Assembly: GCA_029256305.1 (NCBI GenBank)
Contig: JAQSYE010000002.1
Location: forward strand, 1-45,550
Direction: 5' to 3'
DNA from: Lacrimispora sp.
Lineage (GTDB): Bacteria; Bacillota; Clostridia; Lachnospirales; Lachnospiraceae
DNA length: 45,550 bases
Positions 36,329-45,550 of the stretch are shown piece after piece (within the stretch, counting starts at the first letter, position 1; each line of letters opens with the position of its first letter). Under the pieces are notes generated by a model, which did not search any database, had not been told where the DNA came from, and worked only from the letters and a program-made list of their open reading frames with translations. The translations under genes were made by a program, and so were the position numbers.

Positions 36329-37498
36329 TTATTTATCAAATCTCATTACTTTTTTAATCAGGAACCGCAAGGGTTTATAGTAGACCCCTTCCATGGATTT
36401 TGCCACCTGTGTCATTTCCTCGCTGATCTTAATGTGCTGGGGACAATGGGATTCACACTTTTTGCATTTTACGCAAAGAGATGCATTGCGGGGTTGATTT
36501 TTAATGCTGGTCTGCATGATATATTTACCCCGGGAAGCGAGTTTCCCCTCTATTTCCATATCATTATAACAGGAAAAGCAGGTGGGGATATCCACACCTT
36601 TGGGACATGGCATACAGTAATTGCAGCCGGTACAGGGAACCTTAATTGTCTGATCAAGAATTTCCTTTACCTGTTTAAATAAATTAAAATCAGCATCAGT
36701 AAAGGCGTTAACCTCCGTCTCAGATGCCACTCTGATATTTTCCTTTAACATCTCCATGGAATTCATTCCTGACAGCACAACCGTGACCTCAGGCTGATTC
36801 CAAAGCCATTTAAATGCCCACTCTGCCGGTGATCGCTTCACAGGCGCATTGTCCCAGATTGACTTCACCTCTTTTGGGAGATTTGTCACCAGTTTTCCGC
36901 CTCGCAGCGGTTCCATGACCATTACCGGGAGTCCTTTACTGGAAGCATATCGGATTCCCTCTATGCCAGCCTGTCTGTTCTCATCCAAATAATTATACTG
37001 AAGCAGACAGAATTCCCATGGATAGATGTCCACCAGCCGGATGAATTCATCTCTTCCTCCGTGATAGGAAAAGCCAATGTTTCGGATCTGACCTTTTTTC
37101 TTCTTTTCTTCGATCCATTCATTAATTCCCAGCTTTATCAGCCGGTTCCATACGGTTGTATCAGGCAGCATATGGATTAAGTAATAATCGATATAATCTG
37201 TTTGAAGCCGTTCTAATTCGGTTAAAAAGATCTTGTCAAAGTCCTCATATTTTTTAATGGTGTGGGGCGGCATCTTCGTAGCAATGTTTACCCGGTCTCT
37301 GTATCCCTTTGAAAGTACCCTCCCTAAAATTACTTCGCTGTTTGGGTAGATATAAGCTGTATCAAAATAATTAACGCCATGCTCGATCGCATAAATAATC
37401 TGTTTCTCAACTTCCTTTTCATCCCGGTTAAACCGCATACAGCCAAAACCCAGTGTTGAAAGTTGGTCCTGATTTTTGGGATTGATCCGATACTTCAT
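36329..37498 (-). CDS. Aldo/keto reductase with C-terminal 4Fe-4S domain
   Basis: 'LSTLGFGCMRF', 'GVNYFDTAYIYPNSEVILG', 'IDYYLIHML'; Cys clusters 'CTGCNYCMPCP' and 'CVKCKKCESHCPQ'. Confidence 0.9.
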   Translation of the reverse strand: MKYRINPKNQDQLSTLGFGCMRFNRDEKEVEKQIIYAIEHGVNYFDTAYIYPNSEVILGRVLSKGYRDRVNIATKMPPHTIKKYEDFDKIFLTELERLQTDYIDYYLIHMLPDTTVWNRLIKLGINEWIEEKKKKGQIRNIGFSYHGGRDEFIRLVDIYPWEFCLLQYNYLDENRQAGIEGIRYASSKGLPVMVMEPLRGGKLVTNLPKEVKSIWDNAPVKRSPAEWAFKWLWNQPEVTVVLSGMNSMEMLKENIRVASETEVNAFTDADFNLFKQVKEILDQTIKVPCTGCNYCMPCPKGVDIPTCFSCYNDMEIEGKLASRGKYIMQTSIKNQPRNASLCVKCKKCESHCPQHIKISEEMTQVAKSMEGVYYKPLRFLIKKVMRFDK

Positions 37499-37663
37499 AT
37501 GTCCTCCTCCTGATTTGGGATTTTTATTCTTATTATAACCATTTTTACTGTCATAGCAAATAGTAAATTCATTCATCTGTAATTGTGACAATATTATCAG
37601 TAATCAGAACATTGAATGAATGCTCAAGCGTTGGAATCATTATACTTATAGTTTCTGAACGCA

Positions 37664-37701
37664 AAAAGTGCGGGGTTCTGTTTACCATGCCCCGCACTTT
37701 A
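37664..37701 (-). terminator. Intrinsic terminator downstream of fucU/rbsD-like gene
   Basis: AAAGTGCGGGG / CCCCGCACTTT inverted repeat. Confidence 0.75.
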
Positions 37702-37705
37702 AATG

Positions 37706-38143
37706 CTATTGAATCACTACCCCTTTTTTCAAAATAATATTTGCATACAGTTCCTTTTCTCCAGTCATAATGACAACAGAGGATTGATTTTTTGTTCTGT
37801 CGTAGAAATCCCACTTATCGATTTCTTCAAAGCAGGCAGCTCCCCTCTCGTCATGCTTTGCCACAATTTCCTTATATTTGTCCCAGATCGGCGTCTTAAC
37901 ATCATCTCCCCGAACTACTCCCATTAATGTAACCGGGTGATCCACATACGTATCTAATGGATACAGCTGCAAAATTGCATCCAGAATTTCCGGCACTCCG
38001 TGACCATCCATACGGATCACTTTTTTGCCGTAAGTATGGCCCGGAAAGTTTCCGTCTCCAATGGTAAGCTCATCGGTATGACCCATTTCACATAAAACCT
38101 TTAATAACTCGGGACTGATAATTGATGGAATTCCTTTTAACAT
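37706..38143 (-). CDS. RbsD/FucU-family sugar mutarotase
   Basis: 'MLKGIPSIISPELLKVLCEMGHTDELTIGDGNFPGHTYGKKVIRMDGHGVPEILDAIL' closely resembles FucU. Start at 38143 with AAGGAGA RBS. Confidence 0.9.
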   Translation of the reverse strand: MLKGIPSIISPELLKVLCEMGHTDELTIGDGNFPGHTYGKKVIRMDGHGVPEILDAILQLYPLDTYVDHPVTLMGVVRGDDVKTPIWDKYKEIVAKHDERGAACFEEIDKWDFYDRTKNQSSVVIMTGEKELYANIILKKGVVIQ

Positions 38144-38166
38144 AATCGTTTCTCCTTTTCTCAAAG

Positions 38167-38192
38167 AGCGCTCTCCTTATAAGGAGAGCGCT
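38167..38192. repeat. 26-bp perfect palindrome between the SBP and FucU genes
   Basis: AGCGCTCTCCTTATAAGGAGAGCGCT. Confidence 0.9.
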
Positions 38193-38198
38193 GCATAA

Positions 38199-39335
38199 TT
38201 AATCGTATAAGTTTTGTGATATCTCACTGCTGTCCATATTGTCTTTGTTGTACCACTGGCTTCCTGTATCAGCGTCTGTAACGGCTTCACCCTTTGCAGC
38301 AGCAACTGCCAGCTTAACGGTCTGATAACCGATTTCAACCGGGGCCTGAGTAACAGCGCCTGCCAGTTTTCCTGATTTGATTGCATCTTTAATCATAGTT
38401 CCTGAGTCAAATGCAACTCCGATTACATCTTTCCCCAGTCTTCCTAAATTCTCGTCACCTGTAATCAGACCTTCACCAGTCTTTTGGTTGGAAGCAAAGA
38501 TACAGATGGTATCTTCTTTGTTTAAAATGGTCTGTGCATCGGTAGTCATTAAGGAAGCTTCTACCTTTGATGGAACGGCAACATCCAGTATTACATTTGC
38601 TGAGTTTCCTTTGTCTGTCTTAGAATCCGTTACAAACTTATCATTGCCGGTGATGCATACGGTTTTGCCGTCTGCCTTTATTAACTCTGTTATTTTGTCA
38701 ATAAAGCCAAGGCCACGGCTGATGATGGACTCTGAAGTTGCATCCTGATTCAGCACACCAATGCGGACGCTTGTCGTTGACTTTGCAATTAAGTCTTTAA
38801 TGAGTGGATAGGTGTTTTCTGCTGCAACTTCTCCTGCCTTGTAATTATCTGTGGCTGCATTGGCAACAACAGCTCCCTTTGGCGCATCGGGAACACCGGA
38901 GTCAAATCCGACAATCGGAATTTTTGCATCCTGGGAAGATTTAATGCTGTCGTTAAGGGCGGAAACATCCAGTGCTGCAAGTCCGATGGCCGCCGGCTTC
39001 ATCTGAACTGCATTGTTCATCATCTGAACCTGCTGTGCAATATCTGACTCTGAATCCGGGCCCTGAAATTCCAGATGCACTCCCAGTTCCCCTGCTGCCT
39101 TCTGCGCTCCCTTATATACTGCCTGCCAGTACTGGGACTGAAAGCCCTTTGCTACCATGTAAACCGTCATGTCTTCCTTGCCTTTTGCTGCTGCCTCAGT
39201 AGCTGCCTGCCCGCTTTTGCTTTCTGCGGCGGCTGTACTTTTTGCATCATTGGTTGAAGATTTGCTTGCGCAGCCGGCTGTCAGTGATGCCATCATAGCT
39301 GCTGTGAGTAAAACGCCCCATACATTTTTTTTCAT
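38199..39335 (-). CDS. Sugar ABC transporter substrate-binding lipoprotein (RbsB-like)
   Basis: Lipobox 'AAMMASLTAGC'; 'KGFQSQYWQAVYKGAQKAAGELGVHLEFQGPDSESDIAQQVQMMNNAVQ'. Confidence 0.93.
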   Translation of the reverse strand: MKKNVWGVLLTAAMMASLTAGCASKSSTNDAKSTAAAESKSGQAATEAAAKGKEDMTVYMVAKGFQSQYWQAVYKGAQKAAGELGVHLEFQGPDSESDIAQQVQMMNNAVQMKPAAIGLAALDVSALNDSIKSSQDAKIPIVGFDSGVPDAPKGAVVANAATDNYKAGEVAAENTYPLIKDLIAKSTTSVRIGVLNQDATSESIISRGLGFIDKITELIKADGKTVCITGNDKFVTDSKTDKGNSANVILDVAVPSKVEASLMTTDAQTILNKEDTICIFASNQKTGEGLITGDENLGRLGKDVIGVAFDSGTMIKDAIKSGKLAGAVTQAPVEIGYQTVKLAVAAAKGEAVTDADTGSQWYNKDNMDSSEISQNLYD

Positions 39336-39388
39336 TTTTGCTTCCTCCTGATTTTTTTCTATGTAATTTCTTACGAATTACACTGCGC

Positions 39389-40375
39389 TTAGTTCTTTCT
39401 CCTGTTTCGGTACACATCGGCAAATACAGCAACGATAATGACCAGACCGGTGGCTACCTGCTGGTAATGGGTCTGAAGCCCCACAAAGGGAAGCCCTGTC
39501 TTTAATACGGAAATAATAAATACGCCGATCATGGTTCCTGCTATGGTTCCAATTCCGCCTGACATGGAAGTTCCCCCGATTACAACGCCAGCTATGGCAT
39601 CCATCTCAAATCCGGCTCCGCCTCCCGGCAGCAGCGTGGAATAAATAGTAGAATAGGCAAGACCTGCAATTCCTGCAAATGTGCCGCTGATGATATAGGC
39701 AATGATTAAATACTTATCCACATTTACGCCGGATAATCTGGTTGCTTCTTTGTTGCTTCCAAGAGATAAGATATAGCGTCCGGCTTTGGTTTTGTTCATC
39801 ACAACTGCCATAACAATTGCAGCTGCAATCAAAAATATAAAGCCGGTTGGAATCAGGATTCCGCTCTCTGTTTTTATTTTAAATATGGTACGGTACCAGC
39901 CTTCTGGATCGGTACCTGATTTCCAGGTAACGGACTGGGCTCCTGTGATGATAGAGCCGATTCCTTTTGAAAGCATCATGGTTCCAAGTGTTGCAATAAA
40001 GGGCGGAAGTCCAAGCTTTGCAACTAACAGGCCGTTTACAACACCAAAAGCGGTTCCGATGAGAATACAGATGATAATTACCAGCCATATGGGAAATCCC
40101 ATATTTACGCTTAAGTACCCTGCCACAAGGCCGGACATGGTAAGCACGGTGCCAATAGACAAATCGATTCCGCCGGTTGCAATGACAAAGCAGATTCCGA
40201 TTGCCATGAATCCAATATAATAGGAGGCATCGAAGATGTTTACCATGGTGTTATAGGTTGCGAATCTGGGATTCATGATTCCGAATACCAGGTAGATTAC
40301 GATAAGAGCCAGTAAGGCTACCAGCCTCTGGGTTCCTATTGCTTTAACAAGCGGGTTATTTTTCAGTTTTTCCAT
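39389..40375 (-). CDS. Sugar ABC transporter permease (RbsC-like)
   Basis: 'FVIATGGIDLSIGTVLTMSGLVAGYLSVNMG' and 'SGVNVDKYLIIAYIISGTFAGIAGL'. Confidence 0.95.
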   Translation of the reverse strand: MEKLKNNPLVKAIGTQRLVALLALIVIYLVFGIMNPRFATYNTMVNIFDASYYIGFMAIGICFVIATGGIDLSIGTVLTMSGLVAGYLSVNMGFPIWLVIIICILIGTAFGVVNGLLVAKLGLPPFIATLGTMMLSKGIGSIITGAQSVTWKSGTDPEGWYRTIFKIKTESGILIPTGFIFLIAAAIVMAVVMNKTKAGRYILSLGSNKEATRLSGVNVDKYLIIAYIISGTFAGIAGLAYSTIYSTLLPGGGAGFEMDAIAGVVIGGTSMSGGIGTIAGTMIGVFIISVLKTGLPFVGLQTHYQQVATGLVIIVAVFADVYRNRRKN

Positions 40376-41879
40376 TGCTGACCTCCTGATTTCTCATGGT
40401 AGCCGCAGCCATAATCCGCTCCTGCGACACCTCTTCTATTGGGATTTCATCGGTGATGCGTCCTTCACACATTACGATTACCCTGTCACTCATCCGCAAA
40501 ATTTCAGCCATCTCCGACGAGATCATAATGATGGATTTCCCCTGTTTTACCAGTTCATTCATCAGGTGATAGATCTCGCTTTTTGCTCCAACGTCAATTC
40601 CTCTTGTGGGTTCGTCGAAAATCAGAATATCGCAGTTTTTAATCAGCCATTTGGCAATTACCACCTTCTGCTGATTTCCTCCTGATAAATTCACCACCAG
40701 CTGGTCCACGCCCGGAGTTCTGGTATTTAGAAGATGAACATAATGTTCTGCCTGCTGATGCTCCTTCTTCTTATCGATGAAGACGCCTTTCATGAATGAG
40801 GAAAGGGAAGCCATGGTGGAGTTTTCCGCAACAGACTTAAAAACCACAAGCCCAAAGCGTTTCCGGTCCTCTGATAAATACCCGATTCCCTGATTGACCG
40901 CATCTTCCGTCGTTTTTATGTCTGCTTTTCGGCCATTGATGAAGATTTCTCCTCCATCTTTTTTATCTGCTCCGAAAATAGCTCTGGCCGTTTCTGTTCT
41001 GCCCGCTCCCATTAATCCGGAAAAGCCCAGGATCTCGCCCTTTCTCAGTTCAAAGCTCACATCGTTTACCATCTTCCCGGCACTTAGATGTTCCACCTTT
41101 AAAACTACGGGGGCATCTCCTTTTACACTGCCAGCCTGCTTGGGCTCTTCGTAAATCACCCGGCCTACCATCATATTGATAATGTCATCCTTTGTACAGT
41201 CTTTGGTTGTCAATGTACCCACATAGGTTCCGTCACGCATGACAGTCACCCTGTCTGTAATCACTTTAATTTCATCCATTCGGTGGGATATGTAAATGAT
41301 CCCCATCCCTTTTAAACGCAGATCCTTAATAATCTTAAACAGCTCTTCAATCTCTGTTTCCGTCAGTGCCGCAGAAGGCTCATCAAATACAATCAGCCTG
41401 GCATCTCTGGAAATTGCTTTGGCTATTTCACACATCTGCTGCCGCCCGACGGTTAAATTCCCCATGATCTCCGAAGGATTGATTTCAATATTCAGCCGCC
41501 GAAACAGCTTCTGCGCTTCTTTATTCATCATGGAGTCGCTGATGAATCCACCTTTCATCATTTCCCGGCCGATAAACAGATTCTGGGCCACTGTTAAGTG
41601 ATTCATCATATTCAGCTCCTGATGGACAATCGCAATTCCGGCTTCCTGAGCCTTGGCTGGAGTGATAAAATTCACTTCCTGGCCCTCGAATTCAATGGTA
41701 CCGGAATCCTTGGAATAGATGCCTGTAAGAATTTTCATCAGAGTGGATTTTCCTGCTCCGTTTTCTCCCATCAGCGCATGGACCTCTCCTGCTTCTACCT
41801 CCAGATCTACGTGATCCAAAGCATGTACCCCAGGAAAGGATTTGTCAATTCCCTTCATTCTCAGCATAACCCTGCCCAC
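40356..41879 (-). CDS. Sugar ABC transporter ATP-binding protein (RbsA-like, two ATPase halves)
   Basis: 'GENGAGKSTLMKILTG', 'VGRQQMCEIAKAISRDARLIVFDEPSAALTE', second 'LSGGNQQKVVIAKWL...IFDEPTRGIDVGAKSEIY'. Confidence 0.95.
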   Translation of the reverse strand: MGRVMLRMKGIDKSFPGVHALDHVDLEVEAGEVHALMGENGAGKSTLMKILTGIYSKDSGTIEFEGQEVNFITPAKAQEAGIAIVHQELNMMNHLTVAQNLFIGREMMKGGFISDSMMNKEAQKLFRRLNIEINPSEIMGNLTVGRQQMCEIAKAISRDARLIVFDEPSAALTETEIEELFKIIKDLRLKGMGIIYISHRMDEIKVITDRVTVMRDGTYVGTLTTKDCTKDDIINMMVGRVIYEEPKQAGSVKGDAPVVLKVEHLSAGKMVNDVSFELRKGEILGFSGLMGAGRTETARAIFGADKKDGGEIFINGRKADIKTTEDAVNQGIGYLSEDRKRFGLVVFKSVAENSTMASLSSFMKGVFIDKKKEHQQAEHYVHLLNTRTPGVDQLVVNLSGGNQQKVVIAKWLIKNCDILIFDEPTRGIDVGAKSEIYHLMNELVKQGKSIIMISSEMAEILRMSDRVIVMCEGRITDEIPIEEVSQERIMAAATMRNQEVSNGKTEK

Positions 41880-42001
41880 ATTCTCACTCTCCGCTTCTTT
41901 TTGTTTTGAACACTGTGTTTTGTTCTCATGAGTCCATTATATCGGAATTGAAATTTTCTAATATAGAGGATCTTACAAAAAAAGAAGAAGATTTTACTTT
42001 C

Positions 42002-42976
42002 TTAGAACGGGAAGAGCAACTTCTGATTCTCATCGGTATAAATATTGTCTACAGTGATCACCTCCGTATCGCAATAGATGTTTTTTTCCGGCTTCCTGCC
42101 ACGCACTGCTTCTACCGCAGTCTGTATTCCGATATATCCCATATTAAAGGGCTTTTGCACAATCAGGGTATCAATGATCCCTTCTTCTAAATACTGAATT
42201 CCTTCAATGTCGTTATCAAAGCCTACCACATGCACCTTCCGGCTTAAGTCCAACTCCCGGATGGCCCTGGCCACCCCTACTGTGGAATAGAGATTCAGGC
42301 CCGCAATCAGCGTGATGTCCGGATTTGTCTTCATCAATTCTTTGGTCTTTTCATATGCCTGGTTGTAGTCGGAATTGCTGTACAGGACCATTTTAATCTT
42401 ACTTTCATCCTCTCCCAGCCCCTCTCTAAGCCCTTCTTCCCGTTCTATGGCAGTGGAAGAACCTTTCACATGGGAAACTATGGCGATCTTTGTATCCGGC
42501 CCCACATAATCCCGCATCTTTTGCCCCATTTGAAGGCCTGCATTTCTGTTGTCCGTACCAATGTAGGTTTCCTCTAAGTTCTGATTCAGCTTGGAATCGA
42601 TCAGAATGAGTTTAATTCCTGCATCTGTCACCTGCTTTACGCACTCCGTCATTTCTGAATACCGTATGGGAGCAAGTGCGATGGCATCCGGCTTCATCTT
42701 CACTGCCTCTTCAATGTATTTTTTCTGGGTCTCATAATCATTTTCCTCATCTGGAGCCAGAATCACCAGATTGACCTGATACTCCTTCCCAGCGCTTTTT
42801 GCACCAGATATCATGGACATCCAGAAGTCGTTTGTCTTGTCCTGAACCTTGGGAATAAAGACGATTTTAACCGTTTTCTTTTCACCCAGCTCATCCAGTA
42901 AAAAAACACCTGACAGAAACAGCACAGCCAACGTTAAGAATAGAATTATTAAAAATGCATTTTTATGTTTCTTCAT
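42002..42976 (-). CDS. Periplasmic-binding-protein-like sensory protein, membrane-anchored
   Basis: Uncleaved-type N-terminal TM without obvious lipobox; 'VKIVFIPKVQDKTNDFWMSMISGAKSAGKEYQVNLVILAPDEENDYETQKKYIEEAV'. Confidence 0.85.
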   Translation of the reverse strand: MKKHKNAFLIILFLTLAVLFLSGVFLLDELGEKKTVKIVFIPKVQDKTNDFWMSMISGAKSAGKEYQVNLVILAPDEENDYETQKKYIEEAVKMKPDAIALAPIRYSEMTECVKQVTDAGIKLILIDSKLNQNLEETYIGTDNRNAGLQMGQKMRDYVGPDTKIAIVSHVKGSSTAIEREEGLREGLGEDESKIKMVLYSNSDYNQAYEKTKELMKTNPDITLIAGLNLYSTVGVARAIRELDLSRKVHVVGFDNDIEGIQYLEEGIIDTLIVQKPFNMGYIGIQTAVEAVRGRKPEKNIYCDTEVITVDNIYTDENQKLLFPF

Positions 42977-44729
42977 TCACATCCTCCATCCGCCGGTAAG
43001 GGATTGTGATTGTCACTGTGGTTCCCTCCCCTTCCTTACTGTCCACGCTTAAACCGTATCCAGGTCCGTAATACATATTAAGGCGGTCCTGAATATTCTT
43101 CATTCCCACTCCGTTGTGCTTTTGATCTGTCTTCTTCTGAAAAATGCTGCTAAGAGCTTCCTTCGTCATTCCGGCACCGTCATCCATAACCTTTAATATC
43201 ACGGTTTCTTCCTGCCTGTACCCGTAGATGAGGATATTGCCCTGTTCTGTTTTATACTTTAACCCATGGTACAGGGCGTTTTCCACCAATGGCTGTAAAA
43301 CCAGCTTCACAATGGCACACTCCATTACCTCTGAATCAACCCGGATATCAAAAACCACCTTATCCTTATACCTCATCTGCTGAATCAGCAGATAATTTCT
43401 GGTATATTCAAGCTCCTGCCACACCGTCACATAGATATTGGAATTGCCGATTGCCTGACGAAAAAATCTGGCAAGGACGGAGGTCATCTTGATCGCCTGC
43501 TGGGAGTCTTCGGTTTCGATCAGCCAGATGATGGAATCTAAGGTATTATAGAGGAAATGGGGATTAATCTGAGACTGCAGCGCTTTTAATTCGCTCTTTC
43601 TCTTTTCCGCCTGCTCCTTGCTGTTTTTCTTCATCAACTCGTCAATCCGCTCCGTCATGCGGTTAAAAGAATGAGTCAGACTTGAGATTTCATCGTCCCC
43701 CGCTGTTTCGATACTCACTGGTTGAAATTTACCTTCCTGCACCTCCTTCATGGCTGCCTGAAGCTGTTTGATGGGCTTCGTGATTTTGGCTGACAAAAAA
43801 ACGGCAAACAGGCATGCCAGTAAAATCAACAGGAATGCAGCTCCTGTATACATTGTTCTCATGGCAATTTCATTGCCTGCCAGTTCAGAGGTATAATTCA
43901 CACCGACAATGGTCCAGCCTGTTTTTTTTGAGTGGAAAGGCGTATAAATCTTATTCTCTCCGTTTTCATCAATATGGGTAAGACTGGTTTTGCTGGCTGA
44001 CACTTCTTTTAAAAGTTCTTTCTTTACTCCACTTAAAATCAACTGCTGCTGGGGGTGATAGACGATTTCTCCCTTCCCATCAAGGATATACACATACCCC
44101 TTATTTCCCAGGCTGATGGATTCACATAAATCATTGATTACATCATAATTAAGATCAATGACCAGCAGTCCCTCCACACGTCCCGTCGCCGGGTTTGGAA
44201 TTCCCCGGCTTAGCGTTACCACCCATTTATAATCGTTCTGTACCAGATTCTGTACGTGTGATGAGGAAATAAGGATTTTGCTTTCTGCCATTTTTGCATC
44301 CTGATACCATTCCTTGTCATTAAGACGGGCCCGTAAGTTTAAGCTGTCACTTCCATTGTTGATGAAATATCTCCCATTGTCTCCAAGTACTGCAATGTTA
44401 TAGATATCTGTCCGTGCATGGAGGATTGTCTGAAATGCTTCCTTTAGATCCTCTCCCGTGTTTTTTTCATCATCGAACAGATACCCGGTTATATCCCGGT
44501 TGTTCATAATCACCTGAGAGATGTTTTCCATGTAGTTAATGTAGTTTTCAATGTTGAAATTGACCTGCTCAATCAGCTGTCTGCTGTTTTTTTCCGAATT
44601 GTCCATCAGATTGCTTTTGGTGAAACGTATGGAAAAGAACAGGAACACTGTTACGGTTAAAAGAACAAGAAGGGAAAAATAAATGATCATATTGGTCCGT
44701 ATACTTTTAAACCTGACTTCCATTCTCAT
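42963..44729 (-). CDS. YesM-type sensor histidine kinase (Cache-HAMP-His_kinase)
   Basis: 'ALQSQINPHFLYNTLDSIIWLIE' and HATPase 'VLQPLVENALYHGLKYK...DDGAGM...GVGMKNIQDRLNMYYG'. Confidence 0.93.
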   Translation of the reverse strand: MRMEVRFKSIRTNMIIYFSLLVLLTVTVFLFFSIRFTKSNLMDNSEKNSRQLIEQVNFNIENYINYMENISQVIMNNRDITGYLFDDEKNTGEDLKEAFQTILHARTDIYNIAVLGDNGRYFINNGSDSLNLRARLNDKEWYQDAKMAESKILISSSHVQNLVQNDYKWVVTLSRGIPNPATGRVEGLLVIDLNYDVINDLCESISLGNKGYVYILDGKGEIVYHPQQQLILSGVKKELLKEVSASKTSLTHIDENGENKIYTPFHSKKTGWTIVGVNYTSELAGNEIAMRTMYTGAAFLLILLACLFAVFLSAKITKPIKQLQAAMKEVQEGKFQPVSIETAGDDEISSLTHSFNRMTERIDELMKKNSKEQAEKRKSELKALQSQINPHFLYNTLDSIIWLIETEDSQQAIKMTSVLARFFRQAIGNSNIYVTVWQELEYTRNYLLIQQMRYKDKVVFDIRVDSEVMECAIVKLVLQPLVENALYHGLKYKTEQGNILIYGYRQEETVILKVMDDGAGMTKEALSSIFQKKTDQKHNGVGMKNIQDRLNMYYGPGYGLSVDSKEGEGTTVTITIPYRRMEDVNEET

Positions 44730-45550
44730 AGCTGCCTTTCCGGTTCCGCCTTAATCCTGCATATTCTTTTGGTGTTTTTTCTGTTGCCTTTTTAAAAATG
44801 GCGCTGAAATAATTGGCATCGTTGTATCCGCATTTTTCTGCGACCTCGTAGGTCTTTAAGGAAGTGTTTTCCAAAAGCTCCATGGCTTTCTCCATCCGTT
44901 TTTTTGTCAACGCTTCCACAAAGGTCATGCCGGAATAGTTTTTAAAGGCAGAGCTGAAATAGCTGACGCTGATGGCCAGCTTTTCGCATATATCCTGGAG
45001 CGAAAGACTGCAATCGGAATAATGGCTGTTGATATATTCCAGTGCTGCCACAGCCTGATGATCCCCGTAATTGCCTCTGTTACTGTTCACGAGTTCCTGA
45101 GCCGTATGAAAAAAGTCCAGCACCTTTTCTTCCATCTCTGAAATATAGCAGCAGCCAAAAAGCCCGGATATGATCTCCTGTTCTTTTAAGAAAAATCCAT
45201 CCTCCACAAGATTCAGCCGTTCTAAAAAATTCATGACTGCAAGGATCAGGCTCTGATAGAGCACCACCACCTTATTCTTTGTAACCCAGTTGGTCTGGCA
45301 ATCCTCCCGGATCTGTGCGATCTCCATTTTAATCTCTTCTGCCAGATTACTTCTGATTGCCAGCACAATCCGTTTTTCCTGTTCCCCTTCCCCAAGCAGC
45401 CCCCGGGCGCTGAGCCTGTACTTTTGAAATCTGTCCCATTCATAGATTCCTGGCTCCCGTTCCAGATAAAGATATTCCTTCATTTCCATGGCTTTTTCAT
45501 AAGAAAAGCTTAGCCCGCTTAGATTAAATACACAGGTACCAACCAGACAG
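44707..45550 (-). CDS. YesN/AraC-type response regulator, truncated at the window end
   Basis: C-terminal AraC HTH 'LSLQDICEKLAISVSYFSSAFKNYSGMTFVEALTKKRMEKAMELLENTSLKTYEVAEKCGYNDANYFSAIFKKATEKTPKEYAGLRR'. Frame stays open to the window edge (CLVGTCVFNLSGLSFSYEKA before MEMKEY), so the N-terminal part lies outside. Confidence 0.85.
   Translation of the reverse strand, partial: CLVGTCVFNLSGLSFSYEKAMEMKEYLYLEREPGIYEWDRFQKYRLSARGLLGEGEQEKRIVLAIRSNLAEEIKMEIAQIREDCQTNWVTKNKVVVLYQSLILAVMNFLERLNLVEDGFFLKEQEIISGLFGCCYISEMEEKVLDFFHTAQELVNSNRGNYGDHQAVAALEYINSHYSDCSLSLQDICEKLAISVSYFSSAFKNYSGMTFVEALTKKRMEKAMELLENTSLKTYEVAEKCGYNDANYFSAIFKKATEKTPKEYAGLRRNRKGSYENGSQV

Noticed and set aside
37569-37814. 81-aa minus-strand ORF overlapping the fucU 3' end and terminator
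   Set aside because: Overlaps the FucU frame and the terminator hairpin; no RBS or family features.
1-45550. CRISPR arrays, tRNA or rRNA genes
   Set aside because: No regularly spaced direct repeats and no tRNA/rRNA signatures were noticed. A tRNAscan-SE or CRISPR finder run would confirm.

Overview
The window looks like a low-to-moderate GC Firmicutes chromosome, probably Clostridia/Lachnospiraceae-like (inferred from gene content and codon bias). The left end (about 1-4000) is an accessory patch. It holds decayed IS110-type transposase and tyrosine recombinase remnants, an orphan 167-aa ORF, and an HD + Hsp90-like (GHKL) ATPase protein whose reading frame is broken by one in-frame TGA. The rest is a mostly minus-strand chromosomal region containing: ceramidase-like hydrolase, GntR regulator, an EF-G/TetM-like GTPase fused to a YacP/Rae1-like NYN nuclease domain, acetolactate synthase (ilvB/ilvN) with a TetR regulator and two identical-arm operators, a chemotaxis/c-di-GMP cluster, a MerR regulator convergent with an operon of transglutaminase-UvrA fusion + MFS exporter, UppP, MCP, TetR + nitroreductase-like protein, a TPP-riboswitch-controlled thiM-thiE-thiD operon, a Cache-PAS-GGDEF-HD-GYP protein, AraC + Fe-S aldo/keto reductase, and a complete sugar ABC transporter with FucU/RbsD and a YesM/YesN-type sensory system cut by the window end. 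The strongest candidates for something under-described are the transglutaminase-UvrA fusion coupled to an exporter, the ribosomal-protection GTPase-NYN nuclease fusion, the interrupted HD-Hsp90 conflict-type gene, and a hairpin bridging the Shine-Dalgarno and start codon of the GntR gene. No searches were run; family assignments come from motif recognition.
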